A DNA stretch of 64,000 bases from Pseudomonadota bacterium (lineage in GTDB: Bacteria; Pseudomonadota; Gammaproteobacteria; Burkholderiales; Burkholderiaceae_C), in the NCBI GenBank assembly GCA_021847345.1, contig JAJZTW010000002.1, forward strand, positions 62,001 to 126,000. The letters run 5' to 3'. Below the pieces are notes generated by a model. That model did not search any database and was not told where the DNA came from. It worked only from the letters and a program-made list of their open reading frames with translations. Both the position numbers and the translations under genes were made by a program. This document shows, one piece after another, positions 38,110 to 48,502 of the stretch. Position 1 is the first letter of the stretch, and every line of letters begins with the position of its first letter.

Positions 38110-38137
38110 ATGACATCGTCAAGAGGGTGTCATTTCG
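38110..38137. promoter_or_regulatory. putative Pho box(es) in the ppk/ppx divergent region
   Basis: + strand TCGTCAAGAGG/GTGTCATTTCG with GTCA cores exactly 11 bp apart; TGTCAT also on the - strand at 38110-38115. Confidence 0.5.
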
Positions 38138-38156
38138 GCATGATCCACTGCTTCCC

Positions 38157-39680
38157 ATGTCCCTGACCGTTCAGCACCTGGCAGCCGTCGACCTGGGCTC
38201 CAACAGCTTTCGCATGCTGGTGGGCAAGGCCGCCGAAAGTGTCCATGGCGCGCAGATCTACCCGCTGGACTCGCTGCGCGAGCCGGTGCGCCTGGGTGCC
38301 GGTCTGGACGACGACAAGAACCTTTCCGAGGAAAGCCAGCAGCGCGCGCTGGCCGCGCTGCGCCGCTTCGGCGATCGCCTTCGCCAGTTCCATCCCGAAC
38401 GGGTGCGCGCGGTGGCGACCAACGCGGTACGCGTGGCCAAGAACGCAGCGGTGTTCCTCGAGCGCGCCCAGCAGGCCCTGGGCTTTCCCATCGAGGTCAT
38501 CGCCGGGCGCGAGGAGGCTCGCCTGGTGTACATCGGCGCCGCGCATTCGGTGACGCCGTCGGCCGGCAACCGGCTGGTGGTCGACATCGGGGGCGGCTCC
38601 ACCGAGTTCATCATCGGTGCCGGTCTCGAGCCGCGCATGATGGAGTCGCTCTACATCGGCTGCGTGTCGATGAGCCGCGAGTTCTTTCCCGGAGGGCGGG
38701 TCGACGAGCAGCGCATGAAGTCGGCCGAGCTGGCGGCGCGCCGGGAAATCCAGATCATCGCGCGTGAGTTCCGCAAGGCCGGCTGGGCCGCCGCCGTCGG
38801 GTCGAGCGGAACGGCACGAGCCCTTGCCGACATCCTGGTCGGCAGCCAGCTCAACGACGCCCGCGCCAGCCTGGGCATCACGCGCGCAGGACTGCGGCGC
38901 CTGCGCAAGATCTACGTGCAGGCCGAGGACCTGGGCACGCTGCGCCTGCCCGGGCTCAAGCCCGATCGCCTGCCGGTGGCCGCCGGCGGCCTGGCCATCA
39001 TGCTGGCGGTGTTCGAGGAGCTGGGCCTGAAGTCGATGGAGGCCACCGACGCGGGCCTGCGCCTGGGCGTGCTGTACGACCTGCTCGGGCGCGAGCAGCA
39101 GCAGGACATGCGCGCGCTCACGGTGCAGCAGTTCATGCAGCGCTATGGCGTGGACGCGCGGCAGGCCGCGCGCGTGGAGCACATCGCATTGGTGCTGCTG
39201 GAGCAGCTCGATCCGCTGGCCGCGCCGGCGCGCCGGCAGGCCTTGCGCTGGGCGGCGCAACTGCACGAGGTGGGGCTTTCGATCTCGCACAGCGCCTACC
39301 ACAAGCACTCGGCCTACATCGTCGGCAACGCCGACATGCCGGGATTCTCGCGCAGCGAGCAGGCGGCGATGGCCGAGATGCTGCTGTGCCACGGCGGCAA
39401 GCTCAAGAAGCTGGGCTCGCTGCCGGGAGTCAGCGTCGACCTGCGTGCCTTGCTGGCCTTGCGCCTGGCGGTGCTGCTGGCACGCAACCGGCGCGACGTC
39501 GAGCTCGACGGATTGCGCCTTCATCCCGGCGCGCAGCAGGGCGTGGCCGGTACCCGCATCGAGGCCGATCCGCGCTGGTTGCGCGCCTCGCCGCTGACCC
39601 AGTACAGCCTCGAGCAGGAAACGGCCGAATGGCAGCGCGTGGGCCTGGACGTCAGCCTGCGCGAGCCGGCACGGCTGTGA
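38157..39680 (+). CDS. ppx: exopolyphosphatase (Ppx/GppA family)
   Basis: LAAVDLGSNSFRMLVGK; VVDIGGGSTEFIIG; ATNAVRVAKNAAVFL. Confidence 0.95.
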   Translation: MSLTVQHLAAVDLGSNSFRMLVGKAAESVHGAQIYPLDSLREPVRLGAGLDDDKNLSEESQQRALAALRRFGDRLRQFHPERVRAVATNAVRVAKNAAVFLERAQQALGFPIEVIAGREEARLVYIGAAHSVTPSAGNRLVVDIGGGSTEFIIGAGLEPRMMESLYIGCVSMSREFFPGGRVDEQRMKSAELAARREIQIIAREFRKAGWAAAVGSSGTARALADILVGSQLNDARASLGITRAGLRRLRKIYVQAEDLGTLRLPGLKPDRLPVAAGGLAIMLAVFEELGLKSMEATDAGLRLGVLYDLLGREQQQDMRALTVQQFMQRYGVDARQAARVEHIALVLLEQLDPLAAPARRQALRWAAQLHEVGLSISHSAYHKHSAYIVGNADMPGFSRSEQAAMAEMLLCHGGKLKKLGSLPGVSVDLRALLALRLAVLLARNRRDVELDGLRLHPGAQQGVAGTRIEADPRWLRASPLTQYSLEQETAEWQRVGLDVSLREPARL

Positions 39681-39701
39681 ACCGCGCGCGCCGAGCCGCA
39701 G

Positions 39702-40490
39702 TCAGGCCGCCTGCGCGCCCAGGAAATGCCGCGCGTAGCGCTGCTTGACGTCGTCCAGGCGCATCAGCAGCGGGAAGTCGGCGGTGTTGAAGTCGGGGTC
39801 CCAGGAGGGCGCACCGCAGATTCGCGCGCCCACGCGCAGATAGCCCTTGAGCAAGGCCGGCGGCTGCGCCGGCAGGTCCTGGCGCAGGCTGTCGACCGGC
39901 AGCGCCAGGCGGGGTTGCACGCGGTCCTCGACCGGCGCCAGGTGGCGTGTGCGCAGTTGGGCCCACAGGCTGGCCGCGTAATGCCCGCCGTCGCGCATGG
40001 ACACGCTGGAGCAGCCGATCATCGCGTTGAGATCGTTGCGGCGCATGTAATCGGCCAGCCCGGCCCACAGCGCCATGATCACGCCGCCACTGCGGTACTC
40101 GCGGTGCACGCAGGCGCGCCCGAGTTCGAGCAGGCGCGCGCGCAGGTGCAGCAGGCGTGTGAGGTCGAACTCGGTTTCCGAGTACAGCCCGCCGACGCGC
40201 TTGGCCTGATGAGGCGGCAGCACGCGGTAGGTGCCGACCAGCCGGCCCTCGGCGTCGCGCGCCAGCAGGTGGTCGCAATAGGGATCGAAGATGTCGATGT
40301 CGTACCCCGGTTGCGGCGTCGATACCCGCGCGCCGAGTTCCTCGACGAAGATCTTCCAGCGCAGGCGTTGCGCTTCCAGCACTTCGTCGGCGTGGCGCGC
40401 CCACGAGATGCTCAGCCCGCTGCGCGTGGATTCCGCGCCGGCTTGCGGCTGCTGGGCACGGGACCGTTCCGCCGGGTCGTGATCGAACAT
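39702..40490 (-). CDS. GNAT-fold acyltransferase, OlsB-like (ornithine-acyl-ACP N-acyltransferase family)
   Basis: RWKIFVEELGARV...DIDIFDPYCDHLLARDAEGRLVGTYRVLPPHQAKRVGGLYSETEFDL; RACVHREYRSGGVIMALWAGLADYM. Confidence 0.8.
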   Translation of the reverse strand: MFDHDPAERSRAQQPQAGAESTRSGLSISWARHADEVLEAQRLRWKIFVEELGARVSTPQPGYDIDIFDPYCDHLLARDAEGRLVGTYRVLPPHQAKRVGGLYSETEFDLTRLLHLRARLLELGRACVHREYRSGGVIMALWAGLADYMRRNDLNAMIGCSSVSMRDGGHYAASLWAQLRTRHLAPVEDRVQPRLALPVDSLRQDLPAQPPALLKGYLRVGARICGAPSWDPDFNTADFPLLMRLDDVKQRYARHFLGAQAA

Positions 40491-40608
40491 GCATGGCTCC
40501 TTGTATCGGGTTTGCGGACACGATACGCAACACACATGTCGTTTGCGTGACCGTTGCATGACGGTCGCATGAAGCCCGGGGTCTTCGTGCCCCCCGCGCG
40601 CAAGCCCC

Positions 40609-41088
40609 TCAATCCAGCAGGTCGGGGCTCAGGCTGGCGCGCAGCACGCGCTCGGGAGTGCCGTCGCGCTCGCGCTGGCAGACCCAGATCATCCCACCCT
40701 TGCGCAGCGTGAACGCGGCCCGCGTGCCGCTGAGCCACTGCAGGGCCGCGCTGCCCAGCGCCGGCTGGTGCCCGCACAGCACCAGTGCGCTGCGGTGCTC
40801 GCCGTGGTGCTCGATGATCCGCAGGATGTCGTCGGGGCTCGCTCCCGGCGCCAGCCCAGGCTGCTCGACCGGGTAGTCGGCAAGCGCCAGCGCGGTCTGC
40901 CGGCTGCGCAGCGCCGGGCTGCAGCACACCATCCACGGCTTGGGAACGTGGGCCTTGATCCACGCGGCCATGGCGCTGGCATCGCGCCGGCCGTTGCGGG
41001 TCAGCGCGCGGCGCAGGTCGTCGCCGCCGGCCGGAGCGTCCTCGGCCTCGGCGTGGCGCCAGAAAATCACTTGCAGCAGGGTGCTCAT
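40609..41088 (-). CDS. sixA: phosphohistidine phosphatase SixA-like
   Basis: VIFWRHAEAED (RHG-type), DLRRALTRNGRRDA, CSPALRSRQTA, VLCGHQPALG. Confidence 0.9.
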   Translation of the reverse strand: MSTLLQVIFWRHAEAEDAPAGGDDLRRALTRNGRRDASAMAAWIKAHVPKPWMVCCSPALRSRQTALALADYPVEQPGLAPGASPDDILRIIEHHGEHRSALVLCGHQPALGSAALQWLSGTRAAFTLRKGGMIWVCQRERDGTPERVLRASLSPDLLD

Positions 41089-41197
41089 CAGCGCTTCCTC
41101 GAGCGGGTCGCCGCGCCGCCGCCGGGCGCGGTCGCGCGCACACTGTAGCTCTTCATGCCGCATGCCGGCATGACTTGACCCCGGTCGAACAGGGACT

Positions 41198-41971
41198 TCA
41201 AACGGCGCCGGGCAGCGGGTCGGGCTCGAAGGCCGCGCCCTGCAACGCCAACTCCAGCTTGCGCGCCGCGGCTTCGAGGTCGAGCGCGTGCTGCGGGCCG
41301 AGTTCGCGTGCCCGCCGGTGCAGCAGCGCCGGACCGGGCCAGGCCGGCGCCCGGCGCGCCAGCGCGATGGTGTTCTCGCCTTGTTCGGCCGACAGCGCCG
41401 CCACGCCGGACTCGAAGCTGGCGCGCATGCGCTGGATCACCGCGTCACGCCTGGCCACCGGCGCCCAGAGGTTGGACGCCAGCACGCCGCCGTGGCGCAG
41501 CGCGCTGGCGCAGGCGTCGTAGAACTCCTGGCTGGACAGCGCGTCGGGCAGGCCGCCCTCGTCGAATCCGTCCAGCAGCAGCGCGTCGCAGCACTGCGGG
41601 TGCTCGCGCACCCATTGCGCGCCGTCGGCCTCGATCACGCGAAAGCGCGCATCGTCGGCCGGCACCGCGAACTGCCCGCGCATCGCGATCACATCGGGGT
41701 TGATCTCCACCGCGGTGAAACGCGAATGCGGCAGGTGGACGTAGCAGTACTTGGCGATCGAGCCGCCGCCCAGCCCGATCATGACAATGTGCTCGGGCTG
41801 CGGTTGCACCAGCACGAAGCTCATCAGTGCGCGGGTGTAGTCGAGCAGCAGGCGCGCCGGATCCGATCGGCGCATGCGGCTTTGCAGCGCCGACATGCCG
41901 AAATGCAGCGACACCTCGCCGCGCTGCTCGCACACGAAGGGCTCGCCCGGGCGTCGGCGGCGGCGCATCAT
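41198..41971 (-). CDS. spermidine synthase-like methyltransferase-fold protein
   Basis: IVMIGLGGGSIAKYCYVHLPHSRFTAVEINPDVIAMRGQF; DALLLDGFDEGGLPDALSSQEFYD. Confidence 0.82.
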   Translation of the reverse strand: MMRRRRRPGEPFVCEQRGEVSLHFGMSALQSRMRRSDPARLLLDYTRALMSFVLVQPQPEHIVMIGLGGGSIAKYCYVHLPHSRFTAVEINPDVIAMRGQFAVPADDARFRVIEADGAQWVREHPQCCDALLLDGFDEGGLPDALSSQEFYDACASALRHGGVLASNLWAPVARRDAVIQRMRASFESGVAALSAEQGENTIALARRAPAWPGPALLHRRARELGPQHALDLEAAARKLELALQGAAFEPDPLPGAV

Positions 41972-41976
41972 GGTGC

Positions 41977-43506
41977 TCAGGGGGCCGAGCGGCGCAGCGC
42001 CGGGAACAGGATCACGTCGCGGATGCTCGGCGCGTCGGTCAGCAGCATGACCAGGCGGTCGATGCCGATGCCGCAACCGCCGGCCGGAGGCATGCCGACC
42101 TCGAGCGCGCGGATGTAGTCGGCGTCGAAGTACATCGCCTCCTCGTCGCCGGCGTCCTTGTTGGCCACCTGCGCGGCGAAGCGCGCGGCCTGGTCCTCGG
42201 GGTCGTTGAGCTCGGAAAAGCCGTTGGCGATTTCGCGTCCGCTGATGAACAGCTCGAAGCGCTCGGCCACCGACGGGTCGGCGTCGCTGGCGCGGGCCAG
42301 CGGCGAGACTTCCACCGGATAGTCGACGATGTAGGTGGGCTGCCACAGCTTGTCCTCGACCAGGGCCTCGAACACGCCGAACTGCAGCTCCGGCACGCCC
42401 CAGTGGGCCGGCGCCGGCTCGCCGGCCGCCTGCAGCGCGGCGCGCAGCGCCTGCGCGTCGTCGAGCTGCTCGCGCGCGAGGCCCGCATGCAGCGCCACCG
42501 CGTCGCGCACGCTCAGGCGCGCGAACGGGGTGCCGAAATCGATCTCGCGGCCCTGGTAGACCAGTTGTGCCGAGCCGCAGGCGCGGATCGCCGCCTGCCG
42601 GATCAGGCGTTCGGTGAAGTCCATCACGTCGCGGTGGTTCCAGTACGCGCAGTAGAACTCCATCATCGTGAACTCGGGGTTGTGACGAACCGAGATCCCC
42701 TCGTTGCGGAAGTTGCGGTTGATCTCGAACACGCGTTCGAATCCGCCGACCACGAGACGCTTCAGATACAGCTCCGGCGCGATGCGCAGGAACATTTCCT
42801 GGTCCAGCGCGTTGTGGTGGGTGACGAAGGGCTTGGCGTTGGCCCCGCCGGGAATGGGGTGCAGCATCGGGGTCTCGACCTCGACGAAGCCGGCTTCCTC
42901 CATTTCGCGCCGCAGCGCCGACACGATGCGGCCGCGGTGCACGAAACGCTGGCGCGACTCGGGCGTCACCAGCAGGTCGACGTAGCGCTGGCGGTAGCGG
43001 GTCTCGACGTCTTCCAGGCCGTGGAACTTGTCCGGCAGCGGGTGCAGGTTCTTGGCCAGCAGGCGCACCTCGGTGGCCTGCACGGTCAGCTCGCCGCTGC
43101 GGGTCTTGAACAGGCTGCCGCGGCAGGCGACGATGTCTCCCAGGTCGAAGTGCTTGAACGCTCCGTGCCCGTCCGGCCCGGTATGGTCGTTGGTGACGTA
43201 GATCTGGATGCGCCCGCTGGCGTCCTGCAGGGTGCCGAAACTGGCCTTGCCCATCACGCGCTTGAGCATCAGGCGCCCGGCCACCGCCACCTGTCGGGCC
43301 AGTGCCGGCAGCTCATCGGCCGGCACGGCGTCGAAGTCGGCGTGCAGCGCGGCGGCGCTCGCGTCGGGACGGAAATCGTTCGGGTACGCGCTGCCCTGCG
43401 CGCGCAGCGCGGCCAGCTTGGTACGGCGTTCGGCGAGCAGCGACGGGGTGTTCGACGCGGCCGCGTTGGGGGCAGGGGTCTGCCCGTCTTCAGGGTTCTT
43501 GCTCAT
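41977..43506 (-). CDS. lysS: lysyl-tRNA synthetase (class II)
   Basis: [67 protein letters not shown]. Confidence 0.97.
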   Translation of the reverse strand: MSKNPEDGQTPAPNAAASNTPSLLAERRTKLAALRAQGSAYPNDFRPDASAAALHADFDAVPADELPALARQVAVAGRLMLKRVMGKASFGTLQDASGRIQIYVTNDHTGPDGHGAFKHFDLGDIVACRGSLFKTRSGELTVQATEVRLLAKNLHPLPDKFHGLEDVETRYRQRYVDLLVTPESRQRFVHRGRIVSALRREMEEAGFVEVETPMLHPIPGGANAKPFVTHHNALDQEMFLRIAPELYLKRLVVGGFERVFEINRNFRNEGISVRHNPEFTMMEFYCAYWNHRDVMDFTERLIRQAAIRACGSAQLVYQGREIDFGTPFARLSVRDAVALHAGLAREQLDDAQALRAALQAAGEPAPAHWGVPELQFGVFEALVEDKLWQPTYIVDYPVEVSPLARASDADPSVAERFELFISGREIANGFSELNDPEDQAARFAAQVANKDAGDEEAMYFDADYIRALEVGMPPAGGCGIGIDRLVMLLTDAPSIRDVILFPALRRSAP

Positions 43507-43509
43507 CCG

Positions 43510-45015
43510 TCAGGCGAGTTGGTTGCGCAGATAGTCCAGCGAGGCCGCGGTATCGGCGCTCAGGCCCTGGGAGTCGCGGGTGAGCAGGGCCTGCTCGATG
43601 CGCGCCGCCAGGGTCTTGCCGAGTTCCACTCCCCATTGGTCGAAGGGATTGATGCCGTACAGCCACCCCTCGACCACCGTGCGGTGTTCGTACAGCGCGA
43701 GCAGCGCGCCCAGTTCGCGCGCGCGCAGATGCTGCAGCCAGATGAAGGTCGACGGGCGCCCGCCCGGGCAGGCGCGGTGATGCGCGGCGCGCAGCGCCTC
43801 GTCGGCCGCCATGCCCTGCTGCATGAGCTCGCGGCGCCAGCTCGACGCGTCCTTGCCGTTCCACAGCGCGTCGGCCTGTCCCAGCGCGTTGGACAGCAGC
43901 GCCAGGTGTTCGGCATGGCGCGCATGCCACGGTCGCACGACGGCGACGATCTCGTGGAACACCGGAACCGCCGCCTGGTGCAGCAGCTGGAAATAGGTGT
44001 GCTGCACCGGCGTGCCGACGCCGCTGATCACTGCCGGGCCGCTCACCGCGACCGGCTGCACGCCGTCGGCCGCGGTCGACTTGCCCAGCGACTCCATCAG
44101 CAACTGCTGCAGGTACAGCGGCATGTGCGAGAACGCATCGCCGTACAGGCCGATCGACAGCAGTGGCAGTCCGAAACGCACCCGGTAGGCGTGCGACAGG
44201 CCGGCCAGCAGGCCGGGCGCGCTGGCCGCCAGCGGCGTGTCGAGAAAGTGCCGGTCCATGTCCAGGGCGCCGGCGTGCAGCTCGGCGACGGTGTCGGCGC
44301 CGAAGGCCAGCAACAGCGCCAGGCCGTGGGCGCTCCACAGCGAGAAGCGCCCGCCGATCTCGGGCAGCGAGCGGAACACCTGCGACATCGGCAGCCCGAA
44401 GCGCTGGTGGGCCGCGTCGGCATTGGAGGTCAGCGCGACCAGGCGCGCGCGGGCCTGCTCGGCACCGAGATGCGAGCCCAGCCATTGCACCACGGCGTCG
44501 GCATTGCGCATGACCTCCTGGGTGCGGAAGGACTTGCTGTTGATCACCACCCAGGTGCGGCGCGGGTCGCTGGCACGCAGCGCCTCGTCGAGCGTGGCGC
44601 CGTCGAGGTTGGCGACCCAGTGCACCTGGCAGCGCGGAGCCTGCAGTACGCTCAGCGCGGTGTGAAGAGCCAGCATCGGGGTTTCCGAGCCGCCGGCGCC
44701 CAGGTGGATGATGTCCAGCGGCTCCTGCGACGATTCGATCAACGCCTCGGCCCACTCGACCATGCGCTGGTGCTCGGCGTGCAGGAAGGCCGCCGCCGCG
44801 CGCGACGACGCATCGATGCCGTCGGCGCCAAGGCGCGACAGCATGTGCCAGGCGGGGCGGCCCTCGCTGCCGTTGAGCACGCTGCTGGAGACCAGCTCGG
44901 ACGGGCGCTGCGGCAGGCTCGCCAGGGTGGTACGGGCAGTGGCCAGCGCCTGCGCGCCGTGGCGCGTGAATTCCAGGCGCAAGCCGGCGGTGTCGATGAA
45001 GGAGCTTGCGGACAT
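43510..45015 (-). CDS. pgi: glucose-6-phosphate isomerase
   Basis: IHLGAGGSETPMLALHTAL; VVINSKSFRTQEVMRNA; GGRFSLWSAHGL; NPFDQWGVELGKTLA. Confidence 0.94.
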   Translation of the reverse strand: MSASSFIDTAGLRLEFTRHGAQALATARTTLASLPQRPSELVSSSVLNGSEGRPAWHMLSRLGADGIDASSRAAAAFLHAEHQRMVEWAEALIESSQEPLDIIHLGAGGSETPMLALHTALSVLQAPRCQVHWVANLDGATLDEALRASDPRRTWVVINSKSFRTQEVMRNADAVVQWLGSHLGAEQARARLVALTSNADAAHQRFGLPMSQVFRSLPEIGGRFSLWSAHGLALLLAFGADTVAELHAGALDMDRHFLDTPLAASAPGLLAGLSHAYRVRFGLPLLSIGLYGDAFSHMPLYLQQLLMESLGKSTAADGVQPVAVSGPAVISGVGTPVQHTYFQLLHQAAVPVFHEIVAVVRPWHARHAEHLALLSNALGQADALWNGKDASSWRRELMQQGMAADEALRAAHHRACPGGRPSTFIWLQHLRARELGALLALYEHRTVVEGWLYGINPFDQWGVELGKTLAARIEQALLTRDSQGLSADTAASLDYLRNQLA

Positions 45016-45306
45016 GACGGGTTCTGGGCCGGCGCCGCCGGGCGCCGGGCATGGCCGGAAAGAGAGCGGGGTCACGGGGAGCACGTCGCTGCGGGCGGGC
45101 AGGCAGTGCGCCGCCAGGACCGCGTCGACGGTGCCCCGGCGCGTGCACCGGCGCGCCTGCTCGAGCGCACTTCCTGCGTGCGAAACCCGGGATTCTACCG
45201 GGTCGGGCCCGGCTGGCCGGCCAGCGTAGCGCCCCGGGGCTTCTAGAATCGCATCACTCACGCCTGGCGCGAGCCAGGGCTGTCGTCGACCCCTTGCCCC
45301 ACTCCC

Positions 45307-46356
45307 ATGATCTTCGTGACCGGAGCCGCCGGATTCATCGGCGCCAATTTCGTGCACCACTGGCTGGCTTCGCGCGACGAGCCGTTGCTGGTGCTGGACG
45401 CGCTGACCTACGCCGGCAACCTGGAAAGCCTGGCCGACCTGCGCGGCGACCCTCGCTTCGGCTTCGAGCGCGTGGATATCTGCGACCGCGCGACGGTGGC
45501 CGCGCTGCTGGCGCGCCACCAGCCGCGGGCGCTGCTGCATTTCGCCGCCGAGAGCCATGTCGATCGCTCCATCGACGGCCCCGGTGCCTTCGTGCGCACC
45601 AACATCCAGGGCACCTTCGAGCTGCTGGAGGCCGCTCGGGCGTATCGAGCCGGGCTCGCCGCGCCCGACGCCGCGGCTTTTCGTTTCCTGCACGTGTCGA
45701 CCGACGAGGTGTTCGGCTCGCTGGGCCCCGATGACGCGCCGTTCCGGGAAACCACGCCGTATGCGCCCAACAGCCCGTACGCGGCCAGCAAGGCGGCCAG
45801 CGATCACCTGGTGCGGGCCTGGCACCACACCTACGGCCTGCCGGTGCTGACCACCAATTGCTCCAACAACTACGGGCCTTACCAGTTCCCGGAAAAGCTC
45901 ATTCCGCTGATGATCCACCACGCGCTGGCGGGCAAGGCGCTGCCGGTGTACGGCGACGGCGCCAACGTGCGTGACTGGTTGTACGTGGAGGACCACTGCC
46001 GCGCCATCGCCCGCGTGCTCGAGGCCGGGCAGCCGGGCGAGACCTACTGCGTGGGTGGGCGCAACGAGGTGCGCAACATCGACCTGGTGCGCGAGTTGTG
46101 CGGGCTGCTCGACCGCTTGCGCCCCCGCGCGGATGGCGCGTCCTACGCCGAACAGATCACCTTCGTCACCGACCGCCTGGGCCACGACCGGCGCTACGCC
46201 ATCGACTGCACGCGCATCCAGCGCGACCTGGGGTGGGAGCCGCGGGTCGATTTCGCCACCGGGCTGGAGCGCACGGTGCGCTGGTACCTCGAGCACGGCG
46301 AGTGGGTGGAGCATGTACTCAGCGGCTCGTACCGGGACGCCAGCCATGCAGCCTGA
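45307..46356 (+). CDS. rfbB: dTDP-glucose 4,6-dehydratase
   Basis: MIFVTGAAGFIGANFVHHWL; HFAAESHVDRSIDGPGAFVRTNIQGTFELLEA; TTNCSNNYGPYQFPEKLIPLMI. Confidence 0.97.
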   Translation: MIFVTGAAGFIGANFVHHWLASRDEPLLVLDALTYAGNLESLADLRGDPRFGFERVDICDRATVAALLARHQPRALLHFAAESHVDRSIDGPGAFVRTNIQGTFELLEAARAYRAGLAAPDAAAFRFLHVSTDEVFGSLGPDDAPFRETTPYAPNSPYAASKAASDHLVRAWHHTYGLPVLTTNCSNNYGPYQFPEKLIPLMIHHALAGKALPVYGDGANVRDWLYVEDHCRAIARVLEAGQPGETYCVGGRNEVRNIDLVRELCGLLDRLRPRADGASYAEQITFVTDRLGHDRRYAIDCTRIQRDLGWEPRVDFATGLERTVRWYLEHGEWVEHVLSGSYRDASHAA

Positions 46357-47296
46357 ACAGGCATCGGCGCAGCCTGCGCCGCCGCGCGTGCTGCTGCTGG
46401 GCGCCGATGGCCAGCTCGGCTGGGAGCTGCGCCGCGCGCTGCTGCCGCTGGGCGAGCTGGTGGCGCTGGGGCGCGCGCAGGCCGACCTGGGCGATGCCCA
46501 GGCGCTGCGCGGCGTGCTGCAGCGCCTGCGCCCTGCGGTGATCGTCAACGCCGCGGCCTACACCGCGGTGGATCGCGCCGAAAGCGAGCCGGAGCTGGCG
46601 CGGCGGGTCAACGCCGACGCGCCGCGCGTGCTGGCCGAACACGCCGCCGAGCACGGCGCGTGGCTGGTGCACTACTCGACCGATTATGTATTCGACGGCA
46701 ACACACCGCGCCCGTGGCGCGAGACCGACGTGCCCGCGCCGCGCAGCGTCTACGGGCACACCAAGCTGCTCGGCGAGCAGGCGATCCGTGACAGCGGCTG
46801 TGCGCACCTGATCCTTCGCACCTCCTGGGTGTTCGCCGCGCGCGGTTCGAATTTCGCCAAGACCATGGTGCGACTGGCGCGTGAGCGCGAACAGCTGCGC
46901 GTGGTCGCCGACCAGGTGGGCGCGCCGACCGGAGCCGAGCTGATCGCCGACATCAGCGCGCTGGCCCTGCATCGCCTGCTGCGCGAGCCGGCGCTGGCGC
47001 GTGGCAACGCCGGGCTGTATCACCTCACCAGCAGCGGCAGCACGAGCTGGCACGACTATGCGCGGCATGTGCTGCGCCACGTCGCCGGGCGCGGCATGCA
47101 GTTGCGCTGCGCGGCCGGGCAGGTGCAGCCCATCGCCACGTCGCAATACCCGTTGCCGGCGCCGCGCCCGGCCGATTCGCGCCTGGACTGCACGGCATTG
47201 CAGCGCTGGCTGGGCGTGAGCCTGCCGGCGTGGCAACCCCAGGTCGAGCGCATGCTCGACGAAGCCTACGGTCTGCAGGCGGGCGACGTCGCCTGA
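46346..47296 (+). CDS. rfbD: dTDP-4-dehydrorhamnose reductase
   Basis: LLLGADGQLGWELRRAL; VIVNAAAYTAVDRAESEPELARRVNADAPRVLA; STDYVFDG; overlaps rfbB. Confidence 0.95.
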   Translation: MQPEQASAQPAPPRVLLLGADGQLGWELRRALLPLGELVALGRAQADLGDAQALRGVLQRLRPAVIVNAAAYTAVDRAESEPELARRVNADAPRVLAEHAAEHGAWLVHYSTDYVFDGNTPRPWRETDVPAPRSVYGHTKLLGEQAIRDSGCAHLILRTSWVFAARGSNFAKTMVRLAREREQLRVVADQVGAPTGAELIADISALALHRLLREPALARGNAGLYHLTSSGSTSWHDYARHVLRHVAGRGMQLRCAAGQVQPIATSQYPLPAPRPADSRLDCTALQRWLGVSLPAWQPQVERMLDEAYGLQAGDVA

Positions 47297-47340
47297 GGCT
47301 GCTGTGACGCCTGAGCCTCGCGCGGCGCCGCCGCGTCGCT

Positions 47341-47592
47341 TCAGTGCTGCTGCAGTTCGATCTTGACCTCGATCACCTCGAGGGATTCATGACGCTCCAG
47401 CTTGACCTGGATGTCGTTGGGGTCGATGGTCACGTAGCGGGAGATCACCTGCAGCAGGTCGCGCTGCAGCGCCGGCAGGTAGTCGGCCGGTGCGCCGGAG
47501 GCGCGCTCGTGCGCCAGGATCAGCTGCAGGCGCTCCTTGGCGATGGTCGCCGTCTTCTTCTTCTCGCCCAGCAGGAAGGACAGAATGGACAT
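47341..47592 (-). CDS. minE: cell division topological specificity factor MinE
   Basis: [31 protein letters not shown]; minC-D-E order. Confidence 0.97.
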   Translation of the reverse strand: MSILSFLLGEKKKTATIAKERLQLILAHERASGAPADYLPALQRDLLQVISRYVTIDPNDIQVKLERHESLEVIEVKIELQQH

Positions 47593-47606
47593 GGAAGGTC
47601 TCCTGC

Positions 47607-48419
47607 TCATCGGCCGAACAGGCGCTTGAACAGGCCCGGTTTCTGGTAGTCGGTGAAGCGCAGCGGGCGCTCCTCGCCCAGGAAGCGCGCGATCACGTCC
47701 TGGTAAGCCGCCGCCACGTCGCTGCCGTCGAGGTGGATCGCCGGCGTGCCCTGGTTGGAGCCCTGCAGCACGGCCTCGCTTTCCGGAATCACGCCGATGA
47801 GCTTCAGGCGCAGGATTTCCTGGATGTCGTCGATCGACAGCATCTCGCCCTCGACCACGCGACGCGGGTTGTAGCGGGTGATCAGCAGGTGCTCGCGGAT
47901 CGGCTCGTCGCCCTCGATCGCGCGCCGCGACTTCGAACCCAGGATGCCCAGGATGCGGTCGGAATCACGCACCGAGGACACTTCCGGGTTGGTGACGATC
48001 AGCGCCTCGTCGGCGAAGTGCATGGCCATCAGCGCGCCGCTCTCGATGCCCGCCGGGCTGTCGCAGACGACGTAGCTGAAGCCCATGGCGTCGAGTTCCT
48101 CGAGCACCTTGCGCACGCCTTCGAGGGTCAGCGCATCCTTGTCGCGGGTCTGCGACGCGGGCAGCACGAACAGCTGGTCGCACAGCTTGTCCTTGATCAG
48201 TGCCTGGTTCAGGTTGGCCTCGCCCTGGATCACGTTGATGAAGTCGTACACCACGCGCCTCTCGCAACCCATGATGAGGTCGAGGTTGCGCAGCCCGACG
48301 TCGAAGTCGATGACCGCGGTCTTGTGCCCGCGCAGGGCCAGGCCCGAGGCGAAGGCCGCGCTGGTGGTGGTCTTGCCGACCCCGCCTTTGCCCGAGGTGA
48401 CGACGATGATTTTTGCCAT
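47607..48419 (-). CDS. minD: septum site-determining ATPase MinD
   Basis: [51 protein letters not shown]. Confidence 0.98.
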   Translation of the reverse strand: MAKIIVVTSGKGGVGKTTTSAAFASGLALRGHKTAVIDFDVGLRNLDLIMGCERRVVYDFINVIQGEANLNQALIKDKLCDQLFVLPASQTRDKDALTLEGVRKVLEELDAMGFSYVVCDSPAGIESGALMAMHFADEALIVTNPEVSSVRDSDRILGILGSKSRRAIEGDEPIREHLLITRYNPRRVVEGEMLSIDDIQEILRLKLIGVIPESEAVLQGSNQGTPAIHLDGSDVAAAYQDVIARFLGEERPLRFTDYQKPGLFKRLFGR

Positions 48420-48502
48420 GGTGACTGAGAACGTTTGGGAACAGGGCTGCAGGGGAAATCGGAGATAGGCGGCAATGCTGGCGCGGGCGACGCGGCTGGC
48501 TG

